DNA of 64,000 bases from Pelagomonas calceolata (taxonomy: Eukaryota; Sar; Pelagophyceae; Pelagomonadales; Pelagomonadaceae). The stretch lies in assembly GCA_918797485.1 (NCBI GenBank), contig CAKKNE010000005.1, positions 1,860,001 through 1,924,000 of the forward strand, given 5' to 3'. Below the pieces are notes generated by a model, which was given only the letters and a program-made list of their open reading frames with translations, did not search any database and had not been told where the DNA came from. This document shows positions 53,817 through 63,272 of this stretch, one piece after another. How positions within the stretch are numbered: position 1 is the stretch's first letter; every line of letters begins with the position of its first letter. Both the position numbers and the translations under genes were made by a program.

Positions 53817-56800
53817 TCACACCTTATCCCTCGGCAGCGGCGCCGACCCAGCGGAGAGGGTCAGGGACCCCGCGCCCTCGACGTTCGTGAAACCGCGAAG
53901 GAACGCGTGGTCGTCGCGCGGCTTCGTCCGCACGAAGGGGTCGTCGGGCAGCTGCTGGTGCGACGCCGTCGCCGCGTACTTGCCGATGACCTTGGCTCTA
54001 GCTAGGTCGTTCGTGCTGAAGCCCTCGTCGAAGACGTTGCCCCGCGTGTCAATATCCAAAGGAAGCATCTTCTGCGCGTCCGTGCTTTCCGACGCCGTCC
54101 GGAGGTAGGCCCGGAGCGCCGTGTCGGCGGCGTCCGTCAGGTTGTTGTAGGACAGGTCTAACCGCCGGAGCGCCGGTAAGGCTCGCAGGGCCCGCCCCAA
54201 TTGCGCCGCGCCCGTGTCCTGCATGGCGTTCGTCGAGACGTCCAACAACCTTAAAGCAGGTAAGGCGCCCGTCGCGAGCGTTTGCCCCAGGTCGTAGCCG
54301 CCGCCCGGTCCCAGTCTCGCGTTCGACATCCGCAGCACCTCCAACAGAACGGGGGATTCCTCGAAGGATCTAGCCCGTAAAGCACTACATAACACGGAGA
54401 CGCCGTCCCTTCCTATAAAATTGTCTCCTAAATCAAGCTCCCGCAACCCAAGCTCGGGGAAGACGTCCCGCAGCGACCCCATGCGCGCGTTCTTCCGTTG
54501 CTTCGCGCCGCGCGCCGTGAGTGTGCCGTAGGCCGTCTTGGGCTTCGCCGTCCGATTCAAAATGGACGCAGTGGGTACTTTGGAGGGTTGCCTATGAGGC
54601 CCGGCGGCGTGCTGCGCGCACCTCCTTTGGATAGATCTAGGTAGAGAATTCACGGAGGAAGGCAAAGGCGGGTCGTCGCGATCATAGGCGTGCGCGTCGT
54701 ACGAATTCTCGGACTCACTTCTGTTCGTCTCGTCTTCAGATTCACTTTCGTCCTTGGGCACGTACACCTCCGGCTCTTTTTGTAGTATAACTCCACTACT
54801 TTTGGCTTTGAGCAGGGAGTCCGTCACTGTCGCACCTTCCATCATATCAATGGAGTCGCCCAGGATGTGGTCGTGCACGTCGCACACTGCTGATAATCTA
54901 GAATCTAGCAGAGAGAAGACACAAGCACAACCTTCCGGGTCGAGGTGGCACTGCGCCATTGATAACCTGGAAAGAGCCTTCATGGGCGCGACGGCGATCG
55001 CACTTGTTAAGTGCGCGGCGCCCTGGTCGCCGAGCGGGTTCCGCGAGAGATCCCAAGCTACGAGCGTGGGCGCCTCGTAGGATTTAGCCAATTGGTTCGC
55101 GATAACTTCTGCTCTGTTAGCATCGATGTTGCAGCAGCTCAAGATCAACTCCACCAAGGCACATTCTTTATATGATAAGTACCTTCCGATGGCGAAGCAC
55201 GCGTCCTCGTCCAGCTCGACGAAGCTCAGATCCAACTTTAAGACCGACCGGTTATACAGCCGCAGCATGTCGAAGCACTCCAGCGGCAGTCGTTTCGCGC
55301 AGAGGGGGTCCTTCTCCTCGCCTGTCTGATAGTTGACATCTGTCCCGCCAAAGATCCCCACATAGGTCTCGTCCGTCAGATGCTGCGGTTCAAACAATAA
55401 CGGGTTGTCCGACAGGTCTAAGGAAGAAATACATTGGTTCCTCCTCAAAACCTTCGCTAGGACCTCCGCACAGTCCGCGCCTAGCGCGTTCCGCGCCAAA
55501 TTCAGTTGCGTGAGGGTGCAGTTGTAGTAGATGGCCTTCTCCGCCCGCTCCTTGAGGCCCGAAGCGTAGGAATGTAGAGAGGAACCTTCTTCAAGCGAGT
55601 CCACGTCGTACTCCTTTTCCTTGTACGCCTGCGCTGCCAGCACGTCTTCCTCGTCCGGTTGAGATAAAGCATCCAAGATGTGGACGCCTCCTGAACTCCC
55701 GAGATGATTTGAGGCTAAATCTAGCGCCACGAGGAGCTGGTGGTACCGCAAGGCCCTTCCTAATGAACGCGCGCCGTCTCCACTCACGGAATTGTGACTC
55801 AGGTCCAGCGCCGTCAAGGGGCAGCTTCCGCCCTCGAAGACGAGGTCGTCATTTGGCCTTAGCAAGTCCGGCTTCGCCGCGCGCCGCCTAGCGGCCTTGG
55901 CGCCCGCCGCTAGTAGTGCACTTAACGCGTCGGCGCCCGCGTCCTTGATCTTGTTGTTCGCCAATCCCAAAAAAGCCAAAGATAACCCGCCGACGCCCGC
56001 CGTGCCGTGCAATAGCGCCGTGCACAGCGCCGCGCAGCCTCGATCACCGATCTCACAAGACGCGACGTCCAAACTTACCAGAGTGATAGAATGGCCCGCC
56101 GCGGCGCCTAAAACGCCCGCCAGCTCCCACCCCAAAGGCCCCTCGTTTCGTAAATCAAGCACCTCCAGGGCATCATCCCTAGCTCGCAGTCTTCGAATAG
56201 CCGCGGCCACTTTTGTGGACGCGACGTCGTCGATGGCCCCGTATCGCCAGTCCTCGAAGCAGTCGTGGCAGAAGAGGCGGCCTATTTCTGTTTTCTGTGC
56301 TACACTATTTAATGCTCCAAACCAGTCGCTCGGGATATCTTCTTCCAACTCCTTTCCGGACGCGTAGGGCGCGCCCGCCTCGCTACATCTCGTACCGACG
56401 AACCTCAACGCTTCGTCACCGCTCCAGCCCTCCTCCCTGGCGCAATAGGCGGCGCCCAACACACACCCCTTCCAGGGCCTCTCGTCCAGCGTATCTACGA
56501 TCAAAATGCGCGCCGGGTTCGCGGCCGTCCACGTCGCCTTGATGTTATCTACATAGTCCGCGAACGTTTTCAAAGCATCTGTCAAGTCATCTTCATCTTT
56601 CAGGATGACAAAGGTCGATAGGTCCGCCTCCCGATCCTCCGGCGTCACCGTCCAGCTCCTGCCAGAAGCGAGGTGTTTGCCACCCTCGGCGTCGACCTTT
56701 CGCGGCGGCTGTTTTGGTAAGCTCCCATCATACTTGTCGGCGTCGTGCTGGCACAGGCGCTGTTCCCAGCCCTCCAACTCTCGGACTTTTTCCTCGTCCG

Positions 56801-59800
56801 CGAGATCGAGTCTCTGCTTCGAGGGCGGCGTCGGCGGCCTTTCAGGCGCTTCGCGCAACACTCTAACGACGTGCGTGATGGCCAGCGGCTCCTTCTCGGC
56901 CTCTTTGCCCGAGACCCAGACGCGCCCGTCCACGAGTTCTTTCGCGTCGAGCGAGCCGCCCGCTCTAGCTTCCGTACAAATTATTCTAGGAGGCCGGTTC
57001 CGGTCGAGCGGCGTGTCGTCGCCCTCCCGTAACTGTAACGGTAAAGCATCTACCGAGTGGACCGTGGCCAGATTGCCGCAGAGTTCGCACGCCATTGAAA
57101 CGTCGACCTGCTCGAGTTGCACACATCCACAAGCCTGGCGCCGGCCCCAGAGCGGTAATTTATCTTTGTCCATGAGCGGCCCAAAGGCGTCGTCCCTGTG
57201 TCCGGATTCGGGGCCCGGGCCCTTCCACAATAACGTATCGTCCTGGAGCCGACCCGTCTCGTACGCGTCGCGCAGTTCCCCGGCACTAAAAGGTCCCTGC
57301 ATGCCGTCGATGATCGCTGCACCTGTTTCTACATCGTCGCGAGGCGTCGCCTTATCTAGCTCGTCGCCGACGTCGACCTCTTCGTCCGACGACGGCTCGG
57401 CCTCGGGCACCCGCAGCTTCGCCAATTCCGCATCGATGTCCTCGACGGGCGAGTCGGGCACGACCTCACCTAAATCAGGTAAAGCCCGAGGCGTGACCTG
57501 CGCCCCCTCGAAGCCAGCGGTTGTTTGACCCATGTCCACAAACCAATTGCGAGAGCCACTCTTCTTCGAGGGCGACGTTTCGGGTAACGCCGGGTAGTCC
57601 CAGAGAATCCTTTTGAGCGCATGGAGCTCGTCGATGCGCGTCCACTCGTTTAGACCTTCCCGCCACAGTCTCGAATCATTATTGATCGTCTTTGCTTTCC
57701 ACAAATCTTTCAGTTCCCGCAAATTGTGGGGGCCGACCGCTTCTCCCCCGTCCTCGGGCGTGTAGAACCAGCGCGGCACCGCAAACGGGTCCAGATCGGG
57801 CGCGTGCTGCTTCCGCGTAAATCCGCACACGCAGACTTTTTGTTTCGCTCGGACCACATCACTGACACCGAGCGGCGCGACGGCGGGCTTGTCCCAGGTC
57901 GCTACTTTTGGCGAATTGCCCGTGGGGATGCGCTCCACACAATTACTGGGTACTCTTTTTTCCCGAGACCCATCCTCGAAGTCGATGTCGAAGGACCCGT
58001 CCTTATGTGTCTTGATGATGGTCCCGCCACTCCACTCACTAGTCCTCTCAGTACTTTCTTCGAAGCGCCCGCAGGCCTCGCCCAGCGGTTTGACCGAAGG
58101 ATCCTGCAGGGGATCCGTCTGCACCGTGATGGTGGACACGTGAGCTCTAGTTCTCTCAGGAACCTCGGGATGGTCCTCGTAGGTCAACTGTTGGACATCG
58201 ATCTGAATAGGATCAGGTAATAAAAAGGTCGCCAACTCCAGCGAATGCGTCAACCGCAACACAACTTCCACCTCGCTCACCTCGTCGCCCATCGGCGTAC
58301 TGAGGATGACGGGCAGCCACCTTCTCGTAGGCCTCCGATGCGCTAGATCTTTCATATATATACGAGCCTGGCCCTTCTCGATACGCTTGTCGTGCTCCAG
58401 CTCCACCAAAGTGACGTCCAGATAGTCCCTTACGTCTTTGGCCACGAAATGCGTGTCGAAGCGATGGTACGCATTTCTCATCTGACCTTCATCTCCGGTA
58501 GAGAAGGGCGCTATGCGCGTGACGCGATCTCTCCCCAGAAACGCCAGCGACACCTCGAGGCCGCTCACGGGCTTTTTTGGTGGTGGTGCTTTCTTACCTC
58601 TCTTCTTTTTCACAATAGGAGAAGGTGGCGGCGGCGGCACCTGGCGCGCTCGTACGCGCGCACCGACCACAACAACTTTCAGCTCGTTCGCGAGCTCCCC
58701 TTTCTGATATGTACTTTCGACTTCGTCCTCGAGCACCTCTTCCGGCGAGTAGGCCGGGTCATAACTTAACCGGTACCACAAATCCAAAGCGCCGCCCGTC
58801 TCGTCGCAGGCGTGCCAGCCCCGCAGCCCTTCATCTGTTGAAGCTTGTTCCTGTACTTCGGATAGCGGTATCAACACCCTACCTATCGGTAACTCAGGAT
58901 CATCTGCGGCGTTGTCGCAGACTTCCACCGACAGCGTCGACGCGTCGACCGCTCTCCCATGTCTCGGTAGACGGAACGTGGACCGCGACAGCCACGTCGG
59001 CACCCTATCGGTTTTATGTAAGTCATCCTGATCGCTCTCATCCGACATGACGGACGACTCGTCCTCATCTTCCCGAGGCGTGGGTTCTGGTGTCACCTCG
59101 TCTCGATTCGGCAAGACACAAGTAGGCTCGGCACGCATGAATTCCTTCCTCCTCAGTCGAGCCTCGTGCTGGCCGAGCGTGCCCTCGTCCGCTTGCAATT
59201 GTAGTTGTAGAGGCAGGGTCCACAGCGACGCAACCGCATAAGCGTCGGGTACTGGGGTTAAGACCGCGAAGGGTCGCGGGACTTCCTCCTTTCTATGACC
59301 AGCACTCAGGTCCCGCGCCCGCGCCACGCACACTTCCAAAGTGTTCGGCGCTCTCCCTTTCAAATTCCTAGCCTTCATGGCCACATGGGCCGCTAAGGAA
59401 GCAGGCGTCTCCGCCTCGATGGCCTGAGCCATGTCCGCGACGACGCGAGCCTCGGCCACCTCCGCCGCCTCGCGAGCGAGCAACTTCTCCTCGCGCATGA
59501 CCATGGCCAATTCCACATTGTGGGCCCAGTGCAACGCGATTTCCACGCTCCCAGCCACTCCGGGAGGGCCGTTCTTGAGCTTCGTCCAGAAGCGCGAGTG
59601 CACGGGGTCCCTCTCCTCGTCTTGCCCTTCGTACCATATCTTCTTCGCGTCCGGTGCGACTTCGCTTAGTTTGAGCGTGAAGCGGCCCATCAGGTCGCCG
59701 GGTAAGTTCTGCTCATCCCAATCATACACACCGACCTCTAGTAAAGCGTCGGGGTCTTCGTCGAGCTGTCGCTGCCGCAGCCGAAAGTACATGGGGTGGA

Positions 59801-62789
59801 GCCATTTTGGGGCGTGCGAGTTCTCCTTCACTTTGGTTTTATGTACTGAAGTATGAGTGTGGGTATGGTGATGACTAGGGTGGGAATGGGTCGGCGGACT
59901 ATGCGTATGCGACTCTAACCGGCACTGCACGTAGGGGTCTCTACAACTACCATCCGGCCTTAATGGCAATCGAGACCCTCGCAAAATAAAGACAAACAAC
60001 TGGTTCGGCTCCTTCAACGCATCTAGACCCCTTTGAGTAGGATGAAATTGCTCGGGCATCTCCACATGTTTCTTCGGGTTGTGCAGCCACCTTAATGCGA
60101 TTTCTATTTTACCAGTGCGCTGACCGGTCTCATTGCATAGCGGCAGCCACTTCCGACACAATTCCCGCTCCTCCAGTTCACCTAGTGGCGCGTCGGCGTC
60201 CCCAATTAAATTGCGCGAAGGTACCCTATCTTCCAACAATGAACCGGAAGGAGCCGGCGCCGGCGCCGGGGCCGGCGCGCGCGGCGAGTTCTTGCGGGAC
60301 GGTTGTCGACTCAGAGGCGCTTTGTCCCCGCGCGCGTCCCAGACCGTGAGTTGCCACGGCGCGTCCTCCAGTTCGACCTCGTTCACGTCATATGTACGAA
60401 CATCGAGGAACTTGGGGTTCGCATTTCTCTCTCTCGTCTTCGTCGTGAAGATGTCGCCACAAAGGACCATCTCGACGTAGGGGTCGACGCCCTTCCTGCC
60501 CGTCTTCTTGCCCGGGATTCGTAGATTCCTACACCTGATGACACAAGTTCGTAATTCGTTGCCCGGCTTGTCCTTGTGTTTGTCCTTCAATAAAGCTTTC
60601 GGGCACGGTATAACTAATTTTGGATTGTGGACCCACCTTGTCGCGAGTTCTAATTTGCCCAATCGAGGCGGTACTTGCGGCGGGAGTATCTGACCTTCGA
60701 CGTCCTTCTTGCAGAAGGGGTACCATTTTCTCGTTGTAGTTCGTTGTTCTATCAATGGTTTCAGCTCCAAATGTACGCTACCGACGTGTTCGCCACCCCC
60801 AAGTGTCTCGTGATCCAAGCATTGGACCTCCAACGTTTCGCCCTCCAACAGCAACTCCACGGGCATGGCCACAACCTCGTTCCAGACGGGATCAAGGTCT
60901 TTCTTCAGTACATTTGTTTCTGCCTCGTCCCCGTCGAAGTGGAGCTTCACGAAGGGGTCCGTGCTCCCGCCCGTTCGGTGTAGTAATGCATGTCTATCCA
61001 TGATCGGTAAATTTCTCGCTCGTGCCACGACGATTTTGAGTTCGTTGGGCGGTTTGAGTTCATTCGCGCACTCGTCCCACCCTTCTGGTAAATGTAATAC
61101 TAGGTCAGGATTGTGAACGAAGCGCACCGCTAATTCAATCTTCGGCAGATCAAAAGCCCTAGGCTTCGGGTAGGGAGGCGTCGGTGGAGGGCCCTCTTCG
61201 GGCGTGCAGTCGAGGACGTGCCAGACCCTCCAGGCTTCGTCATCAAAGACTTTCAGGCGCTTTGATAACTTGGGGAACTTGATGCGTCCGATAGATGTCG
61301 ACGCTCCTAGTTCATTATGATCTCTCACGTGCAGCGTAAACGCGTGGTCCAACTCGTCAATGGGAAACTGGAGCAGCTCCATCCATTGTGGATGTAATGA
61401 CCTTCTTTTGATGGTTGTCTTTCTTTCAATGCCCTCGACCTCGATATCGACGAAGGGGTCCGCGGACGGCCCCAGCACCTGCCCTATTCCTTCCACTGCG
61501 GATGTCAACGCCGACGCTGTGGCCATAGCACCATGTACGGGGTCCGTTTCATTCTGGAGGTCCTTCATCTGCGCCAAAGGGTCTGTGGGAGGTAAATTCC
61601 TCGCTCGGACGACCACGACTCGCAACTCGTTCCGAGGTAGATCCGGCGCCCCGGGCGTATCTAGGTTAAACTCCTTGGGAATCCTCAGAACTTTATCTGG
61701 ATCATGGACCAACCTCAAAGCGAGCTCGACGCGCATCACCGGTTTGGTAGGTTCTCGTTTGGAGCGCTCCTTCGCCGCCTTTGCGCGAGCGTCCTTTGCC
61801 CTTTGGGCAGCCATCTTCTTCTTGATGGCCGCGGCTTTGGCTTTGCGGACGTTCGCTTTTGACATTTTTGTGCCCCCGGGTGTCTCCTCAGCAACCGACG
61901 CCTCCTCGTCGACCTCCTCAGGTATGTGGGGCTCGAGCGTGTACCACTGTCGATTGCTTTTCCTATCTTGTAAGGGGTCCAGCTCGACGCGTATCGACCC
62001 GACCAACCTATTGACAGGACCCTTGTCGTAGACATTCACGTCGACGTAGCCGCCGCCGCAGTCCTCCGCGATCACGTCGAGGGGCTCCATCCACCGCGGA
62101 CGTCTACTAGCTACACTTTGAGTCTGCGCCTTGTCGCCTTTGATGTCCAACTCTAAAAATGGATCGCCTCCCGTACTATGCTTCGTGAGGTTGATGGCTC
62201 GTAACGCGACGCATTTCAGGCAGTTCGCGGGTCGTTTTTTATCTTTTTCCGGTAGAGAAAACAGGGGATCCAAGTCCACCACATAGGTCGGCTCGTGGCG
62301 CCAGATCATGGCGATCTCGACATCCCCTCGAGGTAGTTTATGTGGTCTTTCATAATCCCGATCGAGCAGTTCGAACCAGCCCCGCCTCTCGACGCGGCCC
62401 GTGAGTTGCACTAAGGGTACCGCCACACAGCCGAGAAAGTCGTCCCCGGAAATCATGTCGTAGTCCCAGACCTCCACAATCGCATAATTGTTGTCCGGGT
62501 GCTCGCACTCGTAGTCGAACCGTTCGCCGTAGACCGGGTTCAGCGTCCTGTTTTTGTGAGTGGTCTGTTGGGCGACGCTCTCGACAATAACCTTGACGTA
62601 GGGGTCACTACTCCCGCGCGTGAGCCAGCCGCCGTCCGCGGCCCGTAGATCTCGTGCGGCGATGACGACGCAAGTCACGCAATTCGCCGGCTTCCGCGGG
62701 TGCGCGTCCCGGAGTTGCGTGGGCGGCGGCGGCGTCGGGTCCGAGATGGGCGGTAACAACGTCTCTTGTTTCCGCTTCATGATGCCCAT
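53817..62789 (-). CDS. Giant eight-C2, GYF-like and leucine-rich-repeat protein (2990 residues)
   Basis: One uninterrupted frame of 8.97 kb from ATG 62789. Eight C2-like units start near residues 33, 186, 385, 581, 745, 928, 1148 and 1366. Most open with NEL[RK]xxVxRARNL or PANC-x-C, contain a DP[FY]V strand, and end before a recurring linker of the type [KE]IEIALRWLHNP. Units 7 and 8 are the most decayed. Unit 6 carries a His/Thr/Ser-rich insert (PPTHSHPSHHHTHTHTS). GYF/DUF4339-like modules lie at about 1672-1740 (WFYTPEDGGEAVGPHNLREL) and 1826-1870 (DGMQGPFSAGELRDAYETGR). RI-type LRRs fill about 2210-2960 (LTALDLSHNSVSGDGARSLG, ALRRLDLSYNNLTDAA). No membrane anchor is seen, unlike ferlins. 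It is probably a calcium/lipid-binding scaffold. Codon use is less G/C-biased than in most neighbours. Confidence 0.85.
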   Translation of the reverse strand: MGIMKRKQETLLPPISDPTPPPPTQLRDAHPRKPANCVTCVVIAARDLRAADGGWLTRGSSDPYVKVIVESVAQQTTHKNRTLNPVYGERFDYECEHPDNNYAIVEVWDYDMISGDDFLGCVAVPLVQLTGRVERRGWFELLDRDYERPHKLPRGDVEIAMIWRHEPTYVVDLDPLFSLPEKDKKRPANCLKCVALRAINLTKHSTGGDPFLELDIKGDKAQTQSVASRRPRWMEPLDVIAEDCGGGYVDVNVYDKGPVNRLVGSIRVELDPLQDRKSNRQWYTLEPHIPEEVDEEASVAEETPGGTKMSKANVRKAKAAAIKKKMAAQRAKDARAKAAKERSKREPTKPVMRVELALRLVHDPDKVLRIPKEFNLDTPGAPDLPRNELRVVVVRARNLPPTDPLAQMKDLQNETDPVHGAMATASALTSAVEGIGQVLGPSADPFVDIEVEGIERKTTIKRRSLHPQWMELLQFPIDELDHAFTLHVRDHNELGASTSIGRIKFPKLSKRLKVFDDEAWRVWHVLDCTPEEGPPPTPPYPKPRAFDLPKIELAVRFVHNPDLVLHLPEGWDECANELKPPNELKIVVARARNLPIMDRHALLHRTGGSTDPFVKLHFDGDEAETNVLKKDLDPVWNEVVAMPVELLLEGETLEVQCLDHETLGGGEHVGSVHLELKPLIEQRTTTRKWYPFCKKDVEGQILPPQVPPRLGKLELATRWVHNPKLVIPCPKALLKDKHKDKPGNELRTCVIRCRNLRIPGKKTGRKGVDPYVEMVLCGDIFTTKTRERNANPKFLDVRTYDVNEVELEDAPWQLTVWDARGDKAPLSRQPSRKNSPRAPAPAPAPAPSGSLLEDRVPSRNLIGDADAPLGELEERELCRKWLPLCNETGQRTGKIEIALRWLHNPKKHVEMPEQFHPTQRGLDALKEPNQLFVFILRGSRLPLRPDGSCRDPYVQCRLESHTHSPPTHSHPSHHHTHTHTSVHKTKVKENSHAPKWLHPMYFRLRQRQLDEDPDALLEVGVYDWDEQNLPGDLMGRFTLKLSEVAPDAKKIWYEGQDEERDPVHSRFWTKLKNGPPGVAGSVEIALHWAHNVELAMVMREEKLLAREAAEVAEARVVADMAQAIEAETPASLAAHVAMKARNLKGRAPNTLEVCVARARDLSAGHRKEEVPRPFAVLTPVPDAYAVASLWTLPLQLQLQADEGTLGQHEARLRRKEFMRAEPTCVLPNRDEVTPEPTPREDEDESSVMSDESDQDDLHKTDRVPTWLSRSTFRLPRHGRAVDASTLSVEVCDNAADDPELPIGRVLIPLSEVQEQASTDEGLRGWHACDETGGALDLWYRLSYDPAYSPEEVLEDEVESTYQKGELANELKVVVVGARVRARQVPPPPPSPIVKKKRGKKAPPPKKPVSGLEVSLAFLGRDRVTRIAPFSTGDEGQMRNAYHRFDTHFVAKDVRDYLDVTLVELEHDKRIEKGQARIYMKDLAHRRPTRRWLPVILSTPMGDEVSEVEVVLRLTHSLELATFLLPDPIQIDVQQLTYEDHPEVPERTRAHVSTITVQTDPLQDPSVKPLGEACGRFEESTERTSEWSGGTIIKTHKDGSFDIDFEDGSREKRVPSNCVERIPTGNSPKVATWDKPAVAPLGVSDVVRAKQKVCVCGFTRKQHAPDLDPFAVPRWFYTPEDGGEAVGPHNLRELKDLWKAKTINNDSRLWREGLNEWTRIDELHALKRILWDYPALPETSPSKKSGSRNWFVDMGQTTAGFEGAQVTPRALPDLGEVVPDSPVEDIDAELAKLRVPEAEPSSDEEVDVGDELDKATPRDDVETGAAIIDGMQGPFSAGELRDAYETGRLQDDTLLWKGPGPESGHRDDAFGPLMDKDKLPLWGRRQACGCVQLEQVDVSMACELCGNLATVHSVDALPLQLREGDDTPLDRNRPPRIICTEARAGGSLDAKELVDGRVWVSGKEAEKEPLAITHVVRVLREAPERPPTPPSKQRLDLADEEKVRELEGWEQRLCQHDADKYDGSLPKQPPRKVDAEGGKHLASGRSWTVTPEDREADLSTFVILKDEDDLTDALKTFADYVDNIKATWTAANPARILIVDTLDERPWKGCVLGAAYCAREEGWSGDEALRFVGTRCSEAGAPYASGKELEEDIPSDWFGALNSVAQKTEIGRLFCHDCFEDWRYGAIDDVASTKVAAAIRRLRARDDALEVLDLRNEGPLGWELAGVLGAAAGHSITLVSLDVASCEIGDRGCAALCTALLHGTAGVGGLSLAFLGLANNKIKDAGADALSALLAAGAKAARRRAAKPDLLRPNDDLVFEGGSCPLTALDLSHNSVSGDGARSLGRALRYHQLLVALDLASNHLGSSGGVHILDALSQPDEEDVLAAQAYKEKEYDVDSLEEGSSLHSYASGLKERAEKAIYYNCTLTQLNLARNALGADCAEVLAKVLRRNQCISSLDLSDNPLLFEPQHLTDETYVGIFGGTDVNYQTGEEKDPLCAKRLPLECFDMLRLYNRSVLKLDLSFVELDEDACFAIGRYLSYKECALVELILSCCNIDANRAEVIANQLAKSYEAPTLVAWDLSRNPLGDQGAAHLTSAIAVAPMKALSRLSMAQCHLDPEGCACVFSLLDSRLSAVCDVHDHILGDSIDMMEGATVTDSLLKAKSSGVILQKEPEVYVPKDESESEDETNRSESENSYDAHAYDRDDPPLPSSVNSLPRSIQRRCAQHAAGPHRQPSKVPTASILNRTAKPKTAYGTLTARGAKQRKNARMGSLRDVFPELGLRELDLGDNFIGRDGVSVLCSALRARSFEESPVLLEVLRMSNARLGPGGGYDLGQTLATGALPALRLLDVSTNAMQDTGAAQLGRALRALPALRRLDLSYNNLTDAADTALRAYLRTASESTDAQKMLPLDIDTRGNVFDEGFSTNDLARAKVIGKYAATASHQQLPDDPFVRTKPRDDHAFLRGFTNVEGAGSLTLSAGSAPLPRDKV

Positions 62790-63075
62790 GGTTCCGCGAG
62801 GGCTCGCACGGCTACCTCACGTCGGGTGGGCAGCTGTGGGCTCAGCAGGTGAGAGGCAGCTAGGTAGGGCAGCCCCACGCCTCGGCCGCACGCGTCGGCG
62901 CAGAGCTCGATCCCTGCGCCCGCGACGGAGGCCCGAAGGCGTCGCGCTCGCGCCGAGCCGGGCCAATAGCGCCCTGGCAGCGCTCCCACCGAGCTTGGGC
63001 GGGCCGCCGCAGCGTCTGTCCTTGTACCGCTCCGCGGGCGGAGGACTCGTCCCTGGTCTTAACCCTGTCCGACGG

Positions 63076-63098
63076 CTAGCGGCCGGTAAGGCACTAGG
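63076..63098 (+). promoter_or_regulatory. Shared gene-start motif between the giant C2 gene and enolase
   Basis: CTAGCGGCCGGTAAGGCACT then AGG lies in the 483-bp divergent region 62790-63272, about 285 bp from the giant-gene ATG and 175 bp from the enolase ATG. It differs from the best copy at two bases within the core. A GATTTGCAGCGCGAAGAAATC near-palindrome follows at 63127. No other feature is recognised. Confidence 0.6.
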
Positions 63099-63272
63099 TT
63101 GCCTTGCAGGCCCGAGCTTCGCCATTGATTTGCAGCGCGAAGAAATCAGTGCACGGCGCAGCTAGAGCGTTAAGGTTTCGTGTCGCACAACCTCGCAGCG
63201 CTCACCCCCAGTTGCAAGCAAGCACACGCAGTCTCGCTACACTCGAGCATCACGTTACAGGCCAGCAACACC

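Noticed and set aside
53817-62789. Possibility that the giant frame is several adjacent genes
   Set aside because: The frame is unbroken for 2990 codons, with the same C2-linker unit throughout. No promoter motif or alternative start is seen inside.
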